Below, piece by piece: positions 1 to 7,550 of a stretch of 21,034 bases of DNA; position 1 is the stretch's first letter; each line of letters begins with the position of its first letter. The notes below the pieces were generated by a model. It made no database searches and was not told where the DNA came from. It saw only the letters and a list, made by a program, of their open reading frames with translations. The translations under genes were made by a program, and so were the position numbers. The stretch comes from JBBKXP01 sp038251315 (GTDB taxonomy: Bacteria; Pseudomonadota; Alphaproteobacteria; Rhodobacterales; Rhodobacteraceae), in contig JBBSBK010000065.1 in NCBI GenBank assembly GCA_038251315.1, positions 1-21,034 on the forward strand, written 5' to 3'.

Positions 1-517
1 GCGATTGGTATTTCTGCGCGAGCCAGTCGCGGAAACCTTGTCGGGCGGCATCCGAGTAGGACAGCGTGGTGTCGTGGCAATCGTATTCGTTGTCGGTCTG
101 CCATGACTGCACATGGGGGTTCTTGCCATAGCGTTCGGCCATCAGCCGCACGATGTGGCGACATTCATCGCGGTAGCCCGCATGGCTGAAACAATAGTGC
201 CGGCGCGACCCGAATTTGCGCGGGTGGCCTTGGGCATCGACGGCCAGCATGTCGGGATGTTTGTCGATCATCCAGCGCGGCGGGGTCGCAGTTGGGGTGC
301 CAAGGACGACCTGCAACCCTGCGGCCCCGAGTGTCTCAATAGCGCGGTCAAGCCAGCCCCAGTCGAATTGCCCCGGTTGCGGCTCCATCCGGCTCCACGC
401 GAATTCGCCGATGCGGACCCATGTGATGCCCGTTTCGGCCATCCGCGCGGCATCGTCGGCCCACTGCGTTTCGGGCCAATGTTCGGGGTAATAACAGACA
501 CCGAGGGTGCGTTTCAT
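1..517 (-). CDS. GH42 beta-galactosidase, N-terminal part (cut by the left edge)
   Basis: The frame reads from an ATG at 517 to the window edge without a stop, giving 172 complete codons. The translation opens MKRTLGVCYYPEHWPETQW and continues with WVRIGEFAWSRMEP (about residues 33-46), typical of the N-terminal TIM barrel of glycoside hydrolase family 42. The segment WQTDNEYDCHD (139-149) carries the Asn-Glu pair in which Glu144 would be the acid/base catalyst. The nucleophile Glu and the later domains lie outside the window. GH42 enzymes hydrolyse terminal beta-galactosides; no signal peptide is seen, so the enzyme is probably cytoplasmic and acts on imported oligosaccharides. It is the last visible gene of the galactoside operon, 37 bases after the lactonase gene. 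Family confidence is high; the exact substrate is inferred. Confidence 0.93.
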   Translation of the reverse strand, partial: MKRTLGVCYYPEHWPETQWADDAARMAETGITWVRIGEFAWSRMEPQPGQFDWGWLDRAIETLGAAGLQVVLGTPTATPPRWMIDKHPDMLAVDAQGHPRKFGSRRHYCFSHAGYRDECRHIVRLMAERYGKNPHVQSWQTDNEYDCHDTTLSYSDAARQGFRDWLAQKYQS

Positions 518-529
518 GGGTGGCTCTTT

Positions 530-550
530 GAGTTGTTATAGCAAAGTGAA
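530..550 (-). repeat. Dispersed intergenic repeat, copy 1
   Basis: On the plus strand this reads GAGTTGTT, three variable bases (ATA), then GCAAAGTGAA. Near-identical copies sit at 12578-12598 and 16599-16619, each in a short gap between minus-strand genes of an operon, in the same orientation relative to them and 3 to 16 bases after the upstream stop codon. Here it lies between the lactonase stop (555) and the GH42 start (517). It lacks the G/C hairpins that accompany the other two copies, so it is the weakest member. Confidence 0.55.
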
Positions 551-554
551 AGAG

Positions 555-1382
555 TCAGAGGATGACCCGGTGTTCGGCCTGTCCGATGGTATCGGTCTGG
601 ACAGCGAATGTCTTGCCCTCGTCCGGATTGTCGTCGGGCAGGCCGATCTTGGCCGTGGTGCAGAACAGTGTCGTCAAGTCAGGGCCGCCGAAAGCGGGGC
701 AGGAGGTTTGCGTGGCGGGAAAGCCGACTGCGTTCATGAATTTGCCCGCCGGATTGTAGCAGGCAACGCGCGATGCCCCCCATTGCGCATTCCACAGGTT
801 GCCTGCGGCGTCGACGACTGACCCGTCGGGAAATAGCCCCTCGGCAGTCAGGTCAAGGTGCAGGACGGGATCGCCTTTGGGCCAGCCCTGCGCGTCCAGC
901 CGCGTGCGGATCACGATCTGGCGGGCGGTATCAGCGTAGTAGGCCGTGGTGCCATCGGGGGAAAAGCAGATCGAATTGCTGATTGTGATCGGCGCGAACA
1001 GCCGGCGCAATTCGCCCCGGTAATAACGCCAGATCGCGCCGGCGTCGGGTTCGGCGAGGATCCCCATCGTGCCGATCCAGAACCCGCCGTGGGGGTCGGC
1101 GCGGCCATCGTTGGACCGGGTGATGGGGTTATCGGCCTCGAGTGGCGCAACGGTTTCGGCTGTGCCCGTGTTCAGATCAAAGGTGGATAGCTTGGTCTGG
1201 CTGGCGATCAGCAGGCGGTCGTGGTCGATCCATCCTGCGGCGGACACGTATTCGCCGAATTGCCAGTGCTGCCCCTTGGTGTGCAGCCGTTTGCCCATGA
1301 TGTCGAACCAAAAGAACTGCTGGCGTTCGGGGTGCCACAGCGGCCCTTCGCCAAGGGCGCAAATCGTGTCGTCCCAGATCAT
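555..1382 (-). CDS. SMP-30/gluconolactonase-family sugar lactonase (probable galactonolactonase)
   Basis: The 275-residue product is a six-bladed beta-propeller of the SMP-30/gluconolactonase/LRE family. Visible family motifs are LGEGPLWHPE (residues 11-20, with the metal-binding Glu), the SNDGRADPHGGFWIGTMG block near residues 90-107, ISNSICFSPDG in the middle and PDGSVVDAAGNLWNAQWG towards the C-terminus. These supply the Glu, Asn and Asp ligands of the divalent metal. The enzyme opens an aldonolactone to the acid. Next to a sugar dehydrogenase, dgoK and dgoA, the most likely substrate is D-galactono-lactone; an arabino- or fucono-lactone cannot be excluded. There is no signal peptide, so it is cytoplasmic. 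Its ATG overlaps the dgoA stop by 4 bases (ATGA), which implies translational coupling. Confidence 0.9.
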   Translation of the reverse strand: MIWDDTICALGEGPLWHPERQQFFWFDIMGKRLHTKGQHWQFGEYVSAAGWIDHDRLLIASQTKLSTFDLNTGTAETVAPLEADNPITRSNDGRADPHGGFWIGTMGILAEPDAGAIWRYYRGELRRLFAPITISNSICFSPDGTTAYYADTARQIVIRTRLDAQGWPKGDPVLHLDLTAEGLFPDGSVVDAAGNLWNAQWGASRVACYNPAGKFMNAVGFPATQTSCPAFGGPDLTTLFCTTAKIGLPDDNPDEGKTFAVQTDTIGQAEHRVIL

Positions 1383-1984
1383 GCCACGGCCCTGTCATAA
1401 GCGGCGACGATGGCGCGGGCGTTTTCAGCGACCTGCGCGACAGCCATGCCGGGCTTGTAGAGCGCCGATCCGATGCCGAAACCGTCCGCGCTCGCTTTGA
1501 TCCAAGTGCCGAAATTGTCCGCGCCGGCGCCGCCGACCGCATAGACCAGCGTGCCCAGTGGCAGAATCGCGCGGATCGCCTTGATGCCGTCGGGGCCGAT
1601 CAGGCTGGCCGGGAAAATCTTCAGCCCGTCCGCGCCGGATTTCAGGGCGGTGAAACATTCGGTCGGGGTCATCACGCCCGGCCAGCTTGCCATGCCTGCG
1701 GCCTTGGTCGCGACGATGACGCGGGGGTCGCAGTTGGGCGACACGATCAGCTTGCCGCCAACCTGCTCGACCCGACCCACATCATCGGGCGACAGAACAG
1801 TGCCCGCGCCGATCTGCGCGTCGTTGCCGTGCGCGGCAACCATCGCGGCGATGCTGTCGAACGGGTCGGGCGAATTCAGCGGCACCTCGATCCGGGTGAT
1901 CCCGGCGGCGATCAGCGCGGCGCAGATATCGACGGCCTCGGGCGGGGTAATGCCGCGCAGGATGGCGATCAGGGGCCTTGTCAT
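1379..1984 (-). CDS. dgoA: 2-dehydro-3-deoxy-6-phosphogalactonate aldolase
   Basis: The 201-residue protein is a class I aldolase of the KDPG/KDPGal family and has the usual length. It cleaves 2-keto-3-deoxy-6-phosphogalactonate to pyruvate and D-glyceraldehyde 3-phosphate. Glu33 in RIEVPLNSPDPF and the Schiff-base Lys122 in GADGLKIFPAS are in the expected places; PLNSP is typical of the galactonate branch rather than the gluconate (Eda) branch. It starts 2 bases after the dgoK stop and its TGA overlaps the lactonase ATG. With dgoK beside it, the De Ley-Doudoroff galactose pathway is the best assignment. Confidence 0.93.
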   Translation of the reverse strand: MTRPLIAILRGITPPEAVDICAALIAAGITRIEVPLNSPDPFDSIAAMVAAHGNDAQIGAGTVLSPDDVGRVEQVGGKLIVSPNCDPRVIVATKAAGMASWPGVMTPTECFTALKSGADGLKIFPASLIGPDGIKAIRAILPLGTLVYAVGGAGADNFGTWIKASADGFGIGSALYKPGMAVAQVAENARAIVAAYDRAVA

Positions 1985-1986
1985 GT

Positions 1987-2865
1987 TTATCCTTTCAGCA
2001 GGCGGTAGGCGGCCTGCAACCCGGCCAGCGTCACACGTTCGCCATCGGCTTGGGTGGCGGGGGCGGACAGGGTGGCCAGCGCTTTGACGTAAAGCCCGGC
2101 CAGTCGTCCCGCGCCGATCACTGCGATCTGCTGGCCCAGCCAGTAGGGGCGGGCAGCGGCCAACTCAGCGCCGATCAGCAGGCCGGACAGGCGGGCGCGG
2201 GCGACTGCTGGGGACTGACCATGCAGCAACCCGTCGGCGCGGATCGCAAACAGGCGGGCGGCGAGTTTTTCGGGGTGCGAGATGATGTCGTCGAGCGCGT
2301 CGCGGAACGCGGCGTCATCCCAGCCTTCGGTCGTCAGTGAATGGCGCAGGACCGTCTGGCTGCCGATCACGCTGAACATTTCGCCGGTCATGAAGGTCTG
2401 GAAACTGACCACCTCGGCGGCGCTGACGTGGACCCATTTGGAATGCGTGCCGGGCAGGCAGATGACGCCGTCCCAGCCGGGATTCAGCGCCAGAAACCCG
2501 GCGATCTGGGTTTCTTCGCCGCGCATCACGTCGGCGGGCGTGTTCTGGCGGATGCCGGGGATGACGTGCACCCGCAGGCCGGTTGTGGTTGGGGCCGTGA
2601 CCATACTCGCTGACAGGGGCGGGCAGGGGATGGTGGCATAAGGTGCCTCGACCCAGCCTTGGCGCGATCCGACCATGCCGCAGGCGATGACGGTCGTGGC
2701 TTCGAAAGGGGCGATCAGCGCGGTCAGCGCCGGTTCGAACCCATCACGCGACAGACTGCCCATGCCCTGATCGGATTGTGCCTGCCCCAGCACCGTGCCG
2801 CGCGCCGACATTGCCCAGACCCGCAGGTGCGTCGTGCCCCAATCTGCGGCGATCCAGTCGGTCAT
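1987..2865 (-). CDS. dgoK: 2-dehydro-3-deoxygalactonokinase
   Basis: This 292-residue kinase phosphorylates 2-keto-3-deoxygalactonate with ATP, the step before DgoA. The N-terminus MTDWIAADWGTTHLRVWAMS holds the phosphate-1 loop of the DgoK family. CLPGTHSKWVHV and FMTGEMFSVI in the middle and SGLLIGAELAAARPYW later are also family blocks. I chose the ATG at 2865 because the family N-terminus begins there and it forms a 4-base ATGA overlap with the SDR stop. An in-frame extension upstream to 3030 is antisense-like sequence inside the SDR gene. The product is soluble and cytoplasmic. Confidence 0.94.
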   Translation of the reverse strand: MTDWIAADWGTTHLRVWAMSARGTVLGQAQSDQGMGSLSRDGFEPALTALIAPFEATTVIACGMVGSRQGWVEAPYATIPCPPLSASMVTAPTTTGLRVHVIPGIRQNTPADVMRGEETQIAGFLALNPGWDGVICLPGTHSKWVHVSAAEVVSFQTFMTGEMFSVIGSQTVLRHSLTTEGWDDAAFRDALDDIISHPEKLAARLFAIRADGLLHGQSPAVARARLSGLLIGAELAAARPYWLGQQIAVIGAGRLAGLYVKALATLSAPATQADGERVTLAGLQAAYRLLKG

Positions 2866-3626
2866 CCGGTGACCACCACGCCGCCGTCGATGGCAATGCA
2901 CTGCCCAGTCATCATTTTCGACGCGTTCGAGGCCAAAAACAACGTGCCGCCGATCATGTCCTCGGGTTCCATCGCGGTGGGGATGCATTGGCGTTCGAGG
3001 TGCGCCGCAATGCTTTCGGGCGTGACCCACTTTTCCTTCTGCTTTTCAGTCATCACCCAGCCCGGTGCGATGGCGTTGACGCGGATGTTCTGAGGCCCCC
3101 ATTCGCGGGCCAGCGATCGTGTCAACCCGACGATCCCGGCATTGGCGGCGACATAGACCTGCAGGTTCAGCGAGCCGATCATGTAGCTGGTGGATGAATA
3201 GTTGACGATCGCGCCGCCGCGCCCCTGCATGGATTTTGCAGCATACTGGCAGGCGAAAAAGTAATGCTTGAGGTTGATGGCCTGCATCGCGTCCCAATCC
3301 GTTTCGGTCACGTCCAGCGCGTCGAACCGCTGGTCGTTGGCGGCGTTGTTGACCAGCACGTTCAGGGGGCCGTGCGCCTTTTCGGCCTGCGCCATTGCGG
3401 CGTGAAGGTCGGGGATGATGGTCACATCGCATTGGATGAACAGGGGGCGATTGCCGGTCTGCGCGGCCATTTCATCGACAAATTCGCTGGCGTCGGAACG
3501 CCCGACGAAAGTGACCTTTGCCCCCTGTTCAAGGAACCCTTGGGTCAGCGTCGCGCCAATGCCGTTACCGCCTCCGGTGATGAACACCGATGCGCCCTCA
3601 AGGTCGTGAAAGGTGGCAAGTTTCAT
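2862..3626 (-). CDS. SDR-family sugar 1-dehydrogenase (probable D-galactose dehydrogenase), atypical YxxxN site
   Basis: The 254-residue protein is a classical-length short-chain dehydrogenase. It shows the dinucleotide motif TGGGNGIG (17-24), NNAA (93-96), catalytic Ser145 in NYSSTSY, and Tyr158. Four positions after that Tyr the usual Lys is absent: the sequence is YVAANAG, with Asn162 encoded by AAT. The rest of the fold, including APGWVMT (188-194) and a C-terminal IDGG, looks intact. By position between alpha-galactosidase and dgoK it should oxidise galactose to the lactone with NAD(P)+. The Lys-to-Asn change may alter or abolish activity, or be a base-call error. The ATG at 3626 overlaps the GH36 stop by 4 bases; a longer in-frame extension to 3989 lacks family similarity. 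Confidence 0.88.
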   Translation of the reverse strand: MKLATFHDLEGASVFITGGGNGIGATLTQGFLEQGAKVTFVGRSDASEFVDEMAAQTGNRPLFIQCDVTIIPDLHAAMAQAEKAHGPLNVLVNNAANDQRFDALDVTETDWDAMQAINLKHYFFACQYAAKSMQGRGGAIVNYSSTSYMIGSLNLQVYVAANAGIVGLTRSLAREWGPQNIRVNAIAPGWVMTEKQKEKWVTPESIAAHLERQCIPTAMEPEDMIGGTLFLASNASKMMTGQCIAIDGGVVVTG

Positions 3627-5698
3627 ACGCGGGTTCCTTCGATGACCCACATCGTTTCGGGGTAAGACCACGGCAGGGTCAGGCCGTATTGCATCAGGTA
3701 TTGGCCGCTTAGTGTCAGGGGACCGTCTTTGAGCGCCGGGATGCCGCGTGACTGGCGCACGAGTTCGCTCCCGTTTGTCAGGTTGACGCGGTAGCTGGCG
3801 GCAGAGTCGAGGGCGGTCAGCCGCAACGGGCGGGGCGCGATCTGGGTGCTGGTCGCGGCTTTGCCTGCAAAAACCACAAATCGGCTGCCGTCTGCCGCCT
3901 GCTGCTGTTCGGCGATCACGGCGGGGTCGGCACTGTCCAGCCGCAGGATATCGGCGGTGCGCATCCAATTGCGGTTTGATTTGTACCAATCGGTGACGTC
4001 GCGCAGCACTTGCGCCTCATGTTCAGACAATTCGCGCGGGTCCATTTCGAACCCCATGTGCCGCTGGGCCGCGACCCAGGCGCGGAACGTGATGTCGAGC
4101 GTCCGCCCGGATGTGTGCGATTGGCGCGGCCCGACATGGCTGCCCGTCACCGCGGACGGCAGGAACAGGGCGGCGTCGTGCTGGATGCGCAGCCGTTCCA
4201 GCGCGTCGTTGCTGTCGGACAGCCAGACCCGTTGGGTGCGCTGCATGATGCCAAAGTCGATGCGCCCACCGCCCGACGCGCAGGATTCGATTTCGACCAG
4301 TGGGAAATCAGCGCGCAGGCGGTCGAGCAGGGCGTAGGTGCCGCGTGTCTGGGCAGCATCGGGAGTGGGGAGCAGGCGGTTGTGGTCCCACTTGATGTAG
4401 TCGATGACATGATCGCTTAGAACGGCGGCAATCGCGTCGTACAGGTAAGCGCGCACGGCAGGCAGCGCCATGTTCAGTACCATCTGGTGTCGCCCAAGGA
4501 TTTGGTCGGCAGGTCCCACCGCCCAATCGGGGTGGGCGCGATAAATGTCGCTGTCCGGGTTCGTCATTTCGGGTTCGAACCAGAGACCGAAGGTCATGCC
4601 CTGTGCGTGGACGTGGTCGATCAGCGGGGTCAGACCGTCCGGCCATTTGCGGCGGTCGATGGTCCAGTCACCAAGGCTTGTGGTATCGTCGTCGCGTCGC
4701 CCGAACCAGCCGTCGTCAAGCACGAACCTTTCGGCCCCAAGGGCGGCGGCGCGGCTGGCGATGTCTTTCAGTGTGGGCAGGTCGTGTTTGAAATACACAG
4801 CCTCCCAGCAGTTGTAATGCACCGGGCGGGGGGTATCCGGTTTCGGCCATGTGACAATGCGGTCGCGCAGATGGCGCTGGAAAGCGACCGCGCAGCCGTT
4901 CAGGCCGGTGTTGGAATAGGTCAGGTAAAGCGGGGCCGTTTCAAATGTGGTCGCGGCGGCGGTTTCGCTATCGGTCGTATGGCCAAACTGGATCTGGCGA
5001 CGACCGTCGGCCAGTTCTTCGGCCACCATCCGGTGCCCGCCGGACCAGCCATAGTGGAACCCCCACGCCTGTCCCTGCGTATTCGTCGCGCCCGTGCCGG
5101 GAACGATCAGGCCGGGGAAATGTTCGTGGCCGCTGCGCCCTGTGCGGCTTTCGCGCAGGTGGATGCCGGGGGTCCACGGAACGCGGTTCAGGGCGAATTC
5201 ACCGCACCAGCGCCCCGATACGTCGATCATGTGACTCGATTGCTGCGGGCCGGGCATGACCGGGGCGGCAAGCCAATGCAGGTGGACCGGGCGGGTAGCG
5301 TCAAGCCGGGTGGCGCAGGTGATAATATGGGTCTGTGGGTCGGCGGCGAAATGGAACGTCAGGGTCAGACCTTCGGCGGCATAGGTCAGGGTCAGGCCGG
5401 CAATGTCGTCGGCGGTCTGAAACGCGAATGTCGGCAGCAGGGGCGTGCCGTCACCATCCCGCAGGCTTAGACCGGGTTGGCCGGGAAAGCTGCGCGACGC
5501 CTCGGGGCAAAGGCTCAGATCGGGGTTTTCGTCGAGCATGCCGCCCGTCAGGTCGATCGCATGGGCGGCGGCAAGCGTTTCCAGATCGTCGCGCGCAGGC
5601 AACGCCGCCCCCCAATAGATCGCGTGCGGCAGGCGGTCATTCCGCGCCGCCAGAACAAGGGTCTGCTGCCCGCAATCCAGCCGCCACGCTTTTGTCAC
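3623..5698 (-). CDS. GH36 alpha-galactosidase
   Basis: The 691-residue enzyme belongs to glycoside hydrolase family 36 and is near the family's usual ~700 residues. It removes terminal alpha-galactosyl groups from melibiose, raffinose or galactosylglycerol types of substrate. An N-terminal beta-sandwich (about 1-285) is followed by the TIM barrel with FVLDDGWFG (325-333), GLWFEPEM (371-378), IDYIKWDHNR (432-441, nucleophile Asp438), ESCASGGGRID (471-481) and WLSDSNDALERLRIQ (492-506, likely acid/base Asp495). There is no signal peptide, so it acts inside the cell on transported sugar. The start is a GTG at 5698 within a GTGA overlap with the upstream permease stop; the frame open further upstream to 5986 is out-of-frame permease sequence. 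Confidence 0.94.
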   Translation of the reverse strand: MTKAWRLDCGQQTLVLAARNDRLPHAIYWGAALPARDDLETLAAAHAIDLTGGMLDENPDLSLCPEASRSFPGQPGLSLRDGDGTPLLPTFAFQTADDIAGLTLTYAAEGLTLTFHFAADPQTHIITCATRLDATRPVHLHWLAAPVMPGPQQSSHMIDVSGRWCGEFALNRVPWTPGIHLRESRTGRSGHEHFPGLIVPGTGATNTQGQAWGFHYGWSGGHRMVAEELADGRRQIQFGHTTDSETAAATTFETAPLYLTYSNTGLNGCAVAFQRHLRDRIVTWPKPDTPRPVHYNCWEAVYFKHDLPTLKDIASRAAALGAERFVLDDGWFGRRDDDTTSLGDWTIDRRKWPDGLTPLIDHVHAQGMTFGLWFEPEMTNPDSDIYRAHPDWAVGPADQILGRHQMVLNMALPAVRAYLYDAIAAVLSDHVIDYIKWDHNRLLPTPDAAQTRGTYALLDRLRADFPLVEIESCASGGGRIDFGIMQRTQRVWLSDSNDALERLRIQHDAALFLPSAVTGSHVGPRQSHTSGRTLDITFRAWVAAQRHMGFEMDPRELSEHEAQVLRDVTDWYKSNRNWMRTADILRLDSADPAVIAEQQQAADGSRFVVFAGKAATSTQIAPRPLRLTALDSAASYRVNLTNGSELVRQSRGIPALKDGPLTLSGQYLMQYGLTLPWSYPETMWVIEGTRV

Positions 5699-6540
5699 TT
5701 GACCGCCCCCAGCGTCAGTCCGGCGATGAAATGTTTCTGCATCAAAAAGAACATCAGCACGGGCGGCATCGCGGCGATGATCGACCCGGCAGATACCAGA
5801 TGCCACGCGGCGATCCATTGGCCGTTCAGCGACGACAGGCCTGCGGTGACGGGCTGGGTGCTGGCCGATGTGGTCAGGACCGTGGCCCAGAAGAAATCGT
5901 TCCAGATAAAGGTAAAGATCAGCACCGACAGGGCGGCGATGGCGGGGCGCATCAGGGGCAGGACGATATACCAGAAAATCTGCCATTCGGCGACGCCTTC
6001 GACCCGCGCCGCTTCGATCAATTCGCGTGGCAGGGCGCTGATGAAATTGCGCATGAACAGGGTGCAGAACCCGGTCTGGAACGCGATGTGGAACAGGGCC
6101 AGCCCGGTCGTGGTGTTATACAGGCCCATGCCCGCCGTGAGGTCGCGCACCGGCACCATGAGGATCTGGAAGGGCACGAAATTACCGGCAACAAACATGA
6201 AGAATATCAGGATGTTGCCCTTGAATTTGTAGATGCCAAGGGCGAAGCCGGTCATCGTCGATAGCACCAACGTGCCGATCACGGTTGGGATCGTGACCTT
6301 GAACGAGTTGAAGATGTAACGTTCCATATCCGTGTTTCGGAACACGTCGAGATAGTTCCACCACGCAATGGCCGACGGCATCCCGAAATAATTGCCCGAC
6401 GCAAGGTCGGAAGCGGGGCGCAGCGAGGTCAGCGCGACGCCGAGCAGCGGGAACAGCCAGATTACCAAAGCGATCGGCAGGGCGATCTGATACAGTGCGC
6501 GTTTGGCAACGGTGGTTTGGGCGATCGGGCGCGGAAACAT
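5695..6540 (-). CDS. lacG: Carbohydrate ABC transporter permease, LacG/MalG type
   Basis: The 281-residue inner-membrane protein has six predicted transmembrane helices and the EAA loop ELIEAARVEGVAEWQIFWYI followed by VLPLMRPA near residues 190-220, which docks on the ATPase. This is the MalG-like second permease of carbohydrate uptake family 1 ABC importers. It partners the LacF-type permease, the LacE-type binding protein and the ATPase at 9771. Its ATG shares one base with the lacF stop (TGATG) and its own stop overlaps the GH36 GTG. The lac name rests on operon context; the transported sugar may be an alpha- or beta-galactoside. Confidence 0.93.
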   Translation of the reverse strand: MFPRPIAQTTVAKRALYQIALPIALVIWLFPLLGVALTSLRPASDLASGNYFGMPSAIAWWNYLDVFRNTDMERYIFNSFKVTIPTVIGTLVLSTMTGFALGIYKFKGNILIFFMFVAGNFVPFQILMVPVRDLTAGMGLYNTTTGLALFHIAFQTGFCTLFMRNFISALPRELIEAARVEGVAEWQIFWYIVLPLMRPAIAALSVLIFTFIWNDFFWATVLTTSASTQPVTAGLSSLNGQWIAAWHLVSAGSIIAAMPPVLMFFLMQKHFIAGLTLGAVK

Positions 6541-7463
6541 CAGCGCACCCCGCGTTCGTCGCGGATCATCTTGGTGATGAACCCCGAGATGAAAATCATC
6601 ATGATGGCGAACAGGACCACGGCGATGGCGGCCCCGTATCCCATGCGGAACCCGTATTCCGACAGCGCCTTTTCATACATGTAATAGGACAGCACGCGGG
6701 TCGACCCAAAAGGGCCCCCGTTGGTCATGATCGACACGAGGTCAAAGCTGCGCAGCGCCCCGATCACGGTGACGACGACGGCAATGAACGTGGCCGGACG
6801 CAGTTGCGGCAGGATGACATACCACAGCATGCGCAGGCCCTTTGCGCCGTCCAGCCGTGCTGCCTCGACCTGATCGGGGGCGACGTTGTTCAGGCCGGTC
6901 AGATACAGGATCATGCAATAGGCGATCTGCGGCCATAGGCCCGCGACGATAATTCCGTAAGTGGCCAGATTGGGGTCGGCCAGAACTGCTATTCCTTTGC
7001 CCGTCACCATTTCAATCAGTTTGTACAACAGGCCGAAATTGGGGGCGTAGAACCATGCGAACATCAGGCCGACGACGACTTGGCTGATGACAAAGGGAAA
7101 GAAGAACAGCGATTTGTAGATACGGATGCCGCGCACCGTCTGGTTCAGAAAAATCGCAATGCCAAGTCCCGCAGGCACAGCCAGCATATACATCACCAGC
7201 CATATCACGTTGTTTTTCAGCGATGTGACAAAGGCCGGGTCCGACCACAGTTCGCGGTAGTTGTCCAAGCCCAGCCAGACTTCTTTGCCAAGTCCGTCAT
7301 AGTCGTAGAACGACAGTCGGAAACTTGCGAAGATCGGCCAGATCACATAGAGCGCGAACATCGCCATGCCCGGCGCCAAGAACAGCCAAGGGGTCAGGGT
7401 TTGCTGGTTCTGGGCCCACCACGACCGGGAGCGTTTTTCTGGTAGCGCTGCGGCCACGGCCAT
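6540..7463 (-). CDS. lacF: Carbohydrate ABC transporter permease, LacF/MalF type
   Basis: The 307-residue inner-membrane protein has a short cytoplasmic N-terminus, a first helix around LTPWLFLAPGMAMFALYVIW and about six helices in total. The EAA motif is DQVEAARLDGAKGLRMLWYV, followed by ILPQLRP. It is the MalF-like first permease of the importer. The ATG at 7463 is preceded by the purine-rich AGGGAAAGG. It is separated from lacE by 87 bases holding a strong hairpin, and overlaps lacG by one base, so lacF and lacG should be made in equal amounts. Confidence 0.93.
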   Translation of the reverse strand: MAVAAALPEKRSRSWWAQNQQTLTPWLFLAPGMAMFALYVIWPIFASFRLSFYDYDGLGKEVWLGLDNYRELWSDPAFVTSLKNNVIWLVMYMLAVPAGLGIAIFLNQTVRGIRIYKSLFFFPFVISQVVVGLMFAWFYAPNFGLLYKLIEMVTGKGIAVLADPNLATYGIIVAGLWPQIAYCMILYLTGLNNVAPDQVEAARLDGAKGLRMLWYVILPQLRPATFIAVVVTVIGALRSFDLVSIMTNGGPFGSTRVLSYYMYEKALSEYGFRMGYGAAIAVVLFAIMMIFISGFITKMIRDERGVR

Positions 7464-7515
7464 GACTGGGCCTTTCCCTTGGTCGATGTATCAGGCGAAA
7501 CGACAAAGAATGGGG

Positions 7516-7543
7516 CGCGGCGGCCAGTCACCCGGCCGCCGCG
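7516..7543 (-). terminator. Perfect 10-bp stem-loop between lacE and lacF (processing, stabilising or partial termination hairpin)
   Basis: The plus strand shows CGCGGCGGCC (7516-7525), an 8-base loop and the exact complement GGCCGCCGCG (7534-7543). It begins 7 bases after the lacE stop. On the minus strand the sequence after the stem is CCCCATTCTTTGTCG, only weakly T-rich, so a full intrinsic terminator is unlikely. In binding-protein transporters such hairpins commonly protect the binding-protein mRNA and lower expression of the permeases; that role is inferred here. Confidence 0.7.
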
Positions 7544-7550
7544 ACTGACG

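Noticed and set aside
3627..3989. N-terminal extension of the SDR frame upstream of its ATG
   Set aside because: The extension lies antisense-like in another frame of the GH36 gene, and the SDR fold begins normally at the ATG at 3626.
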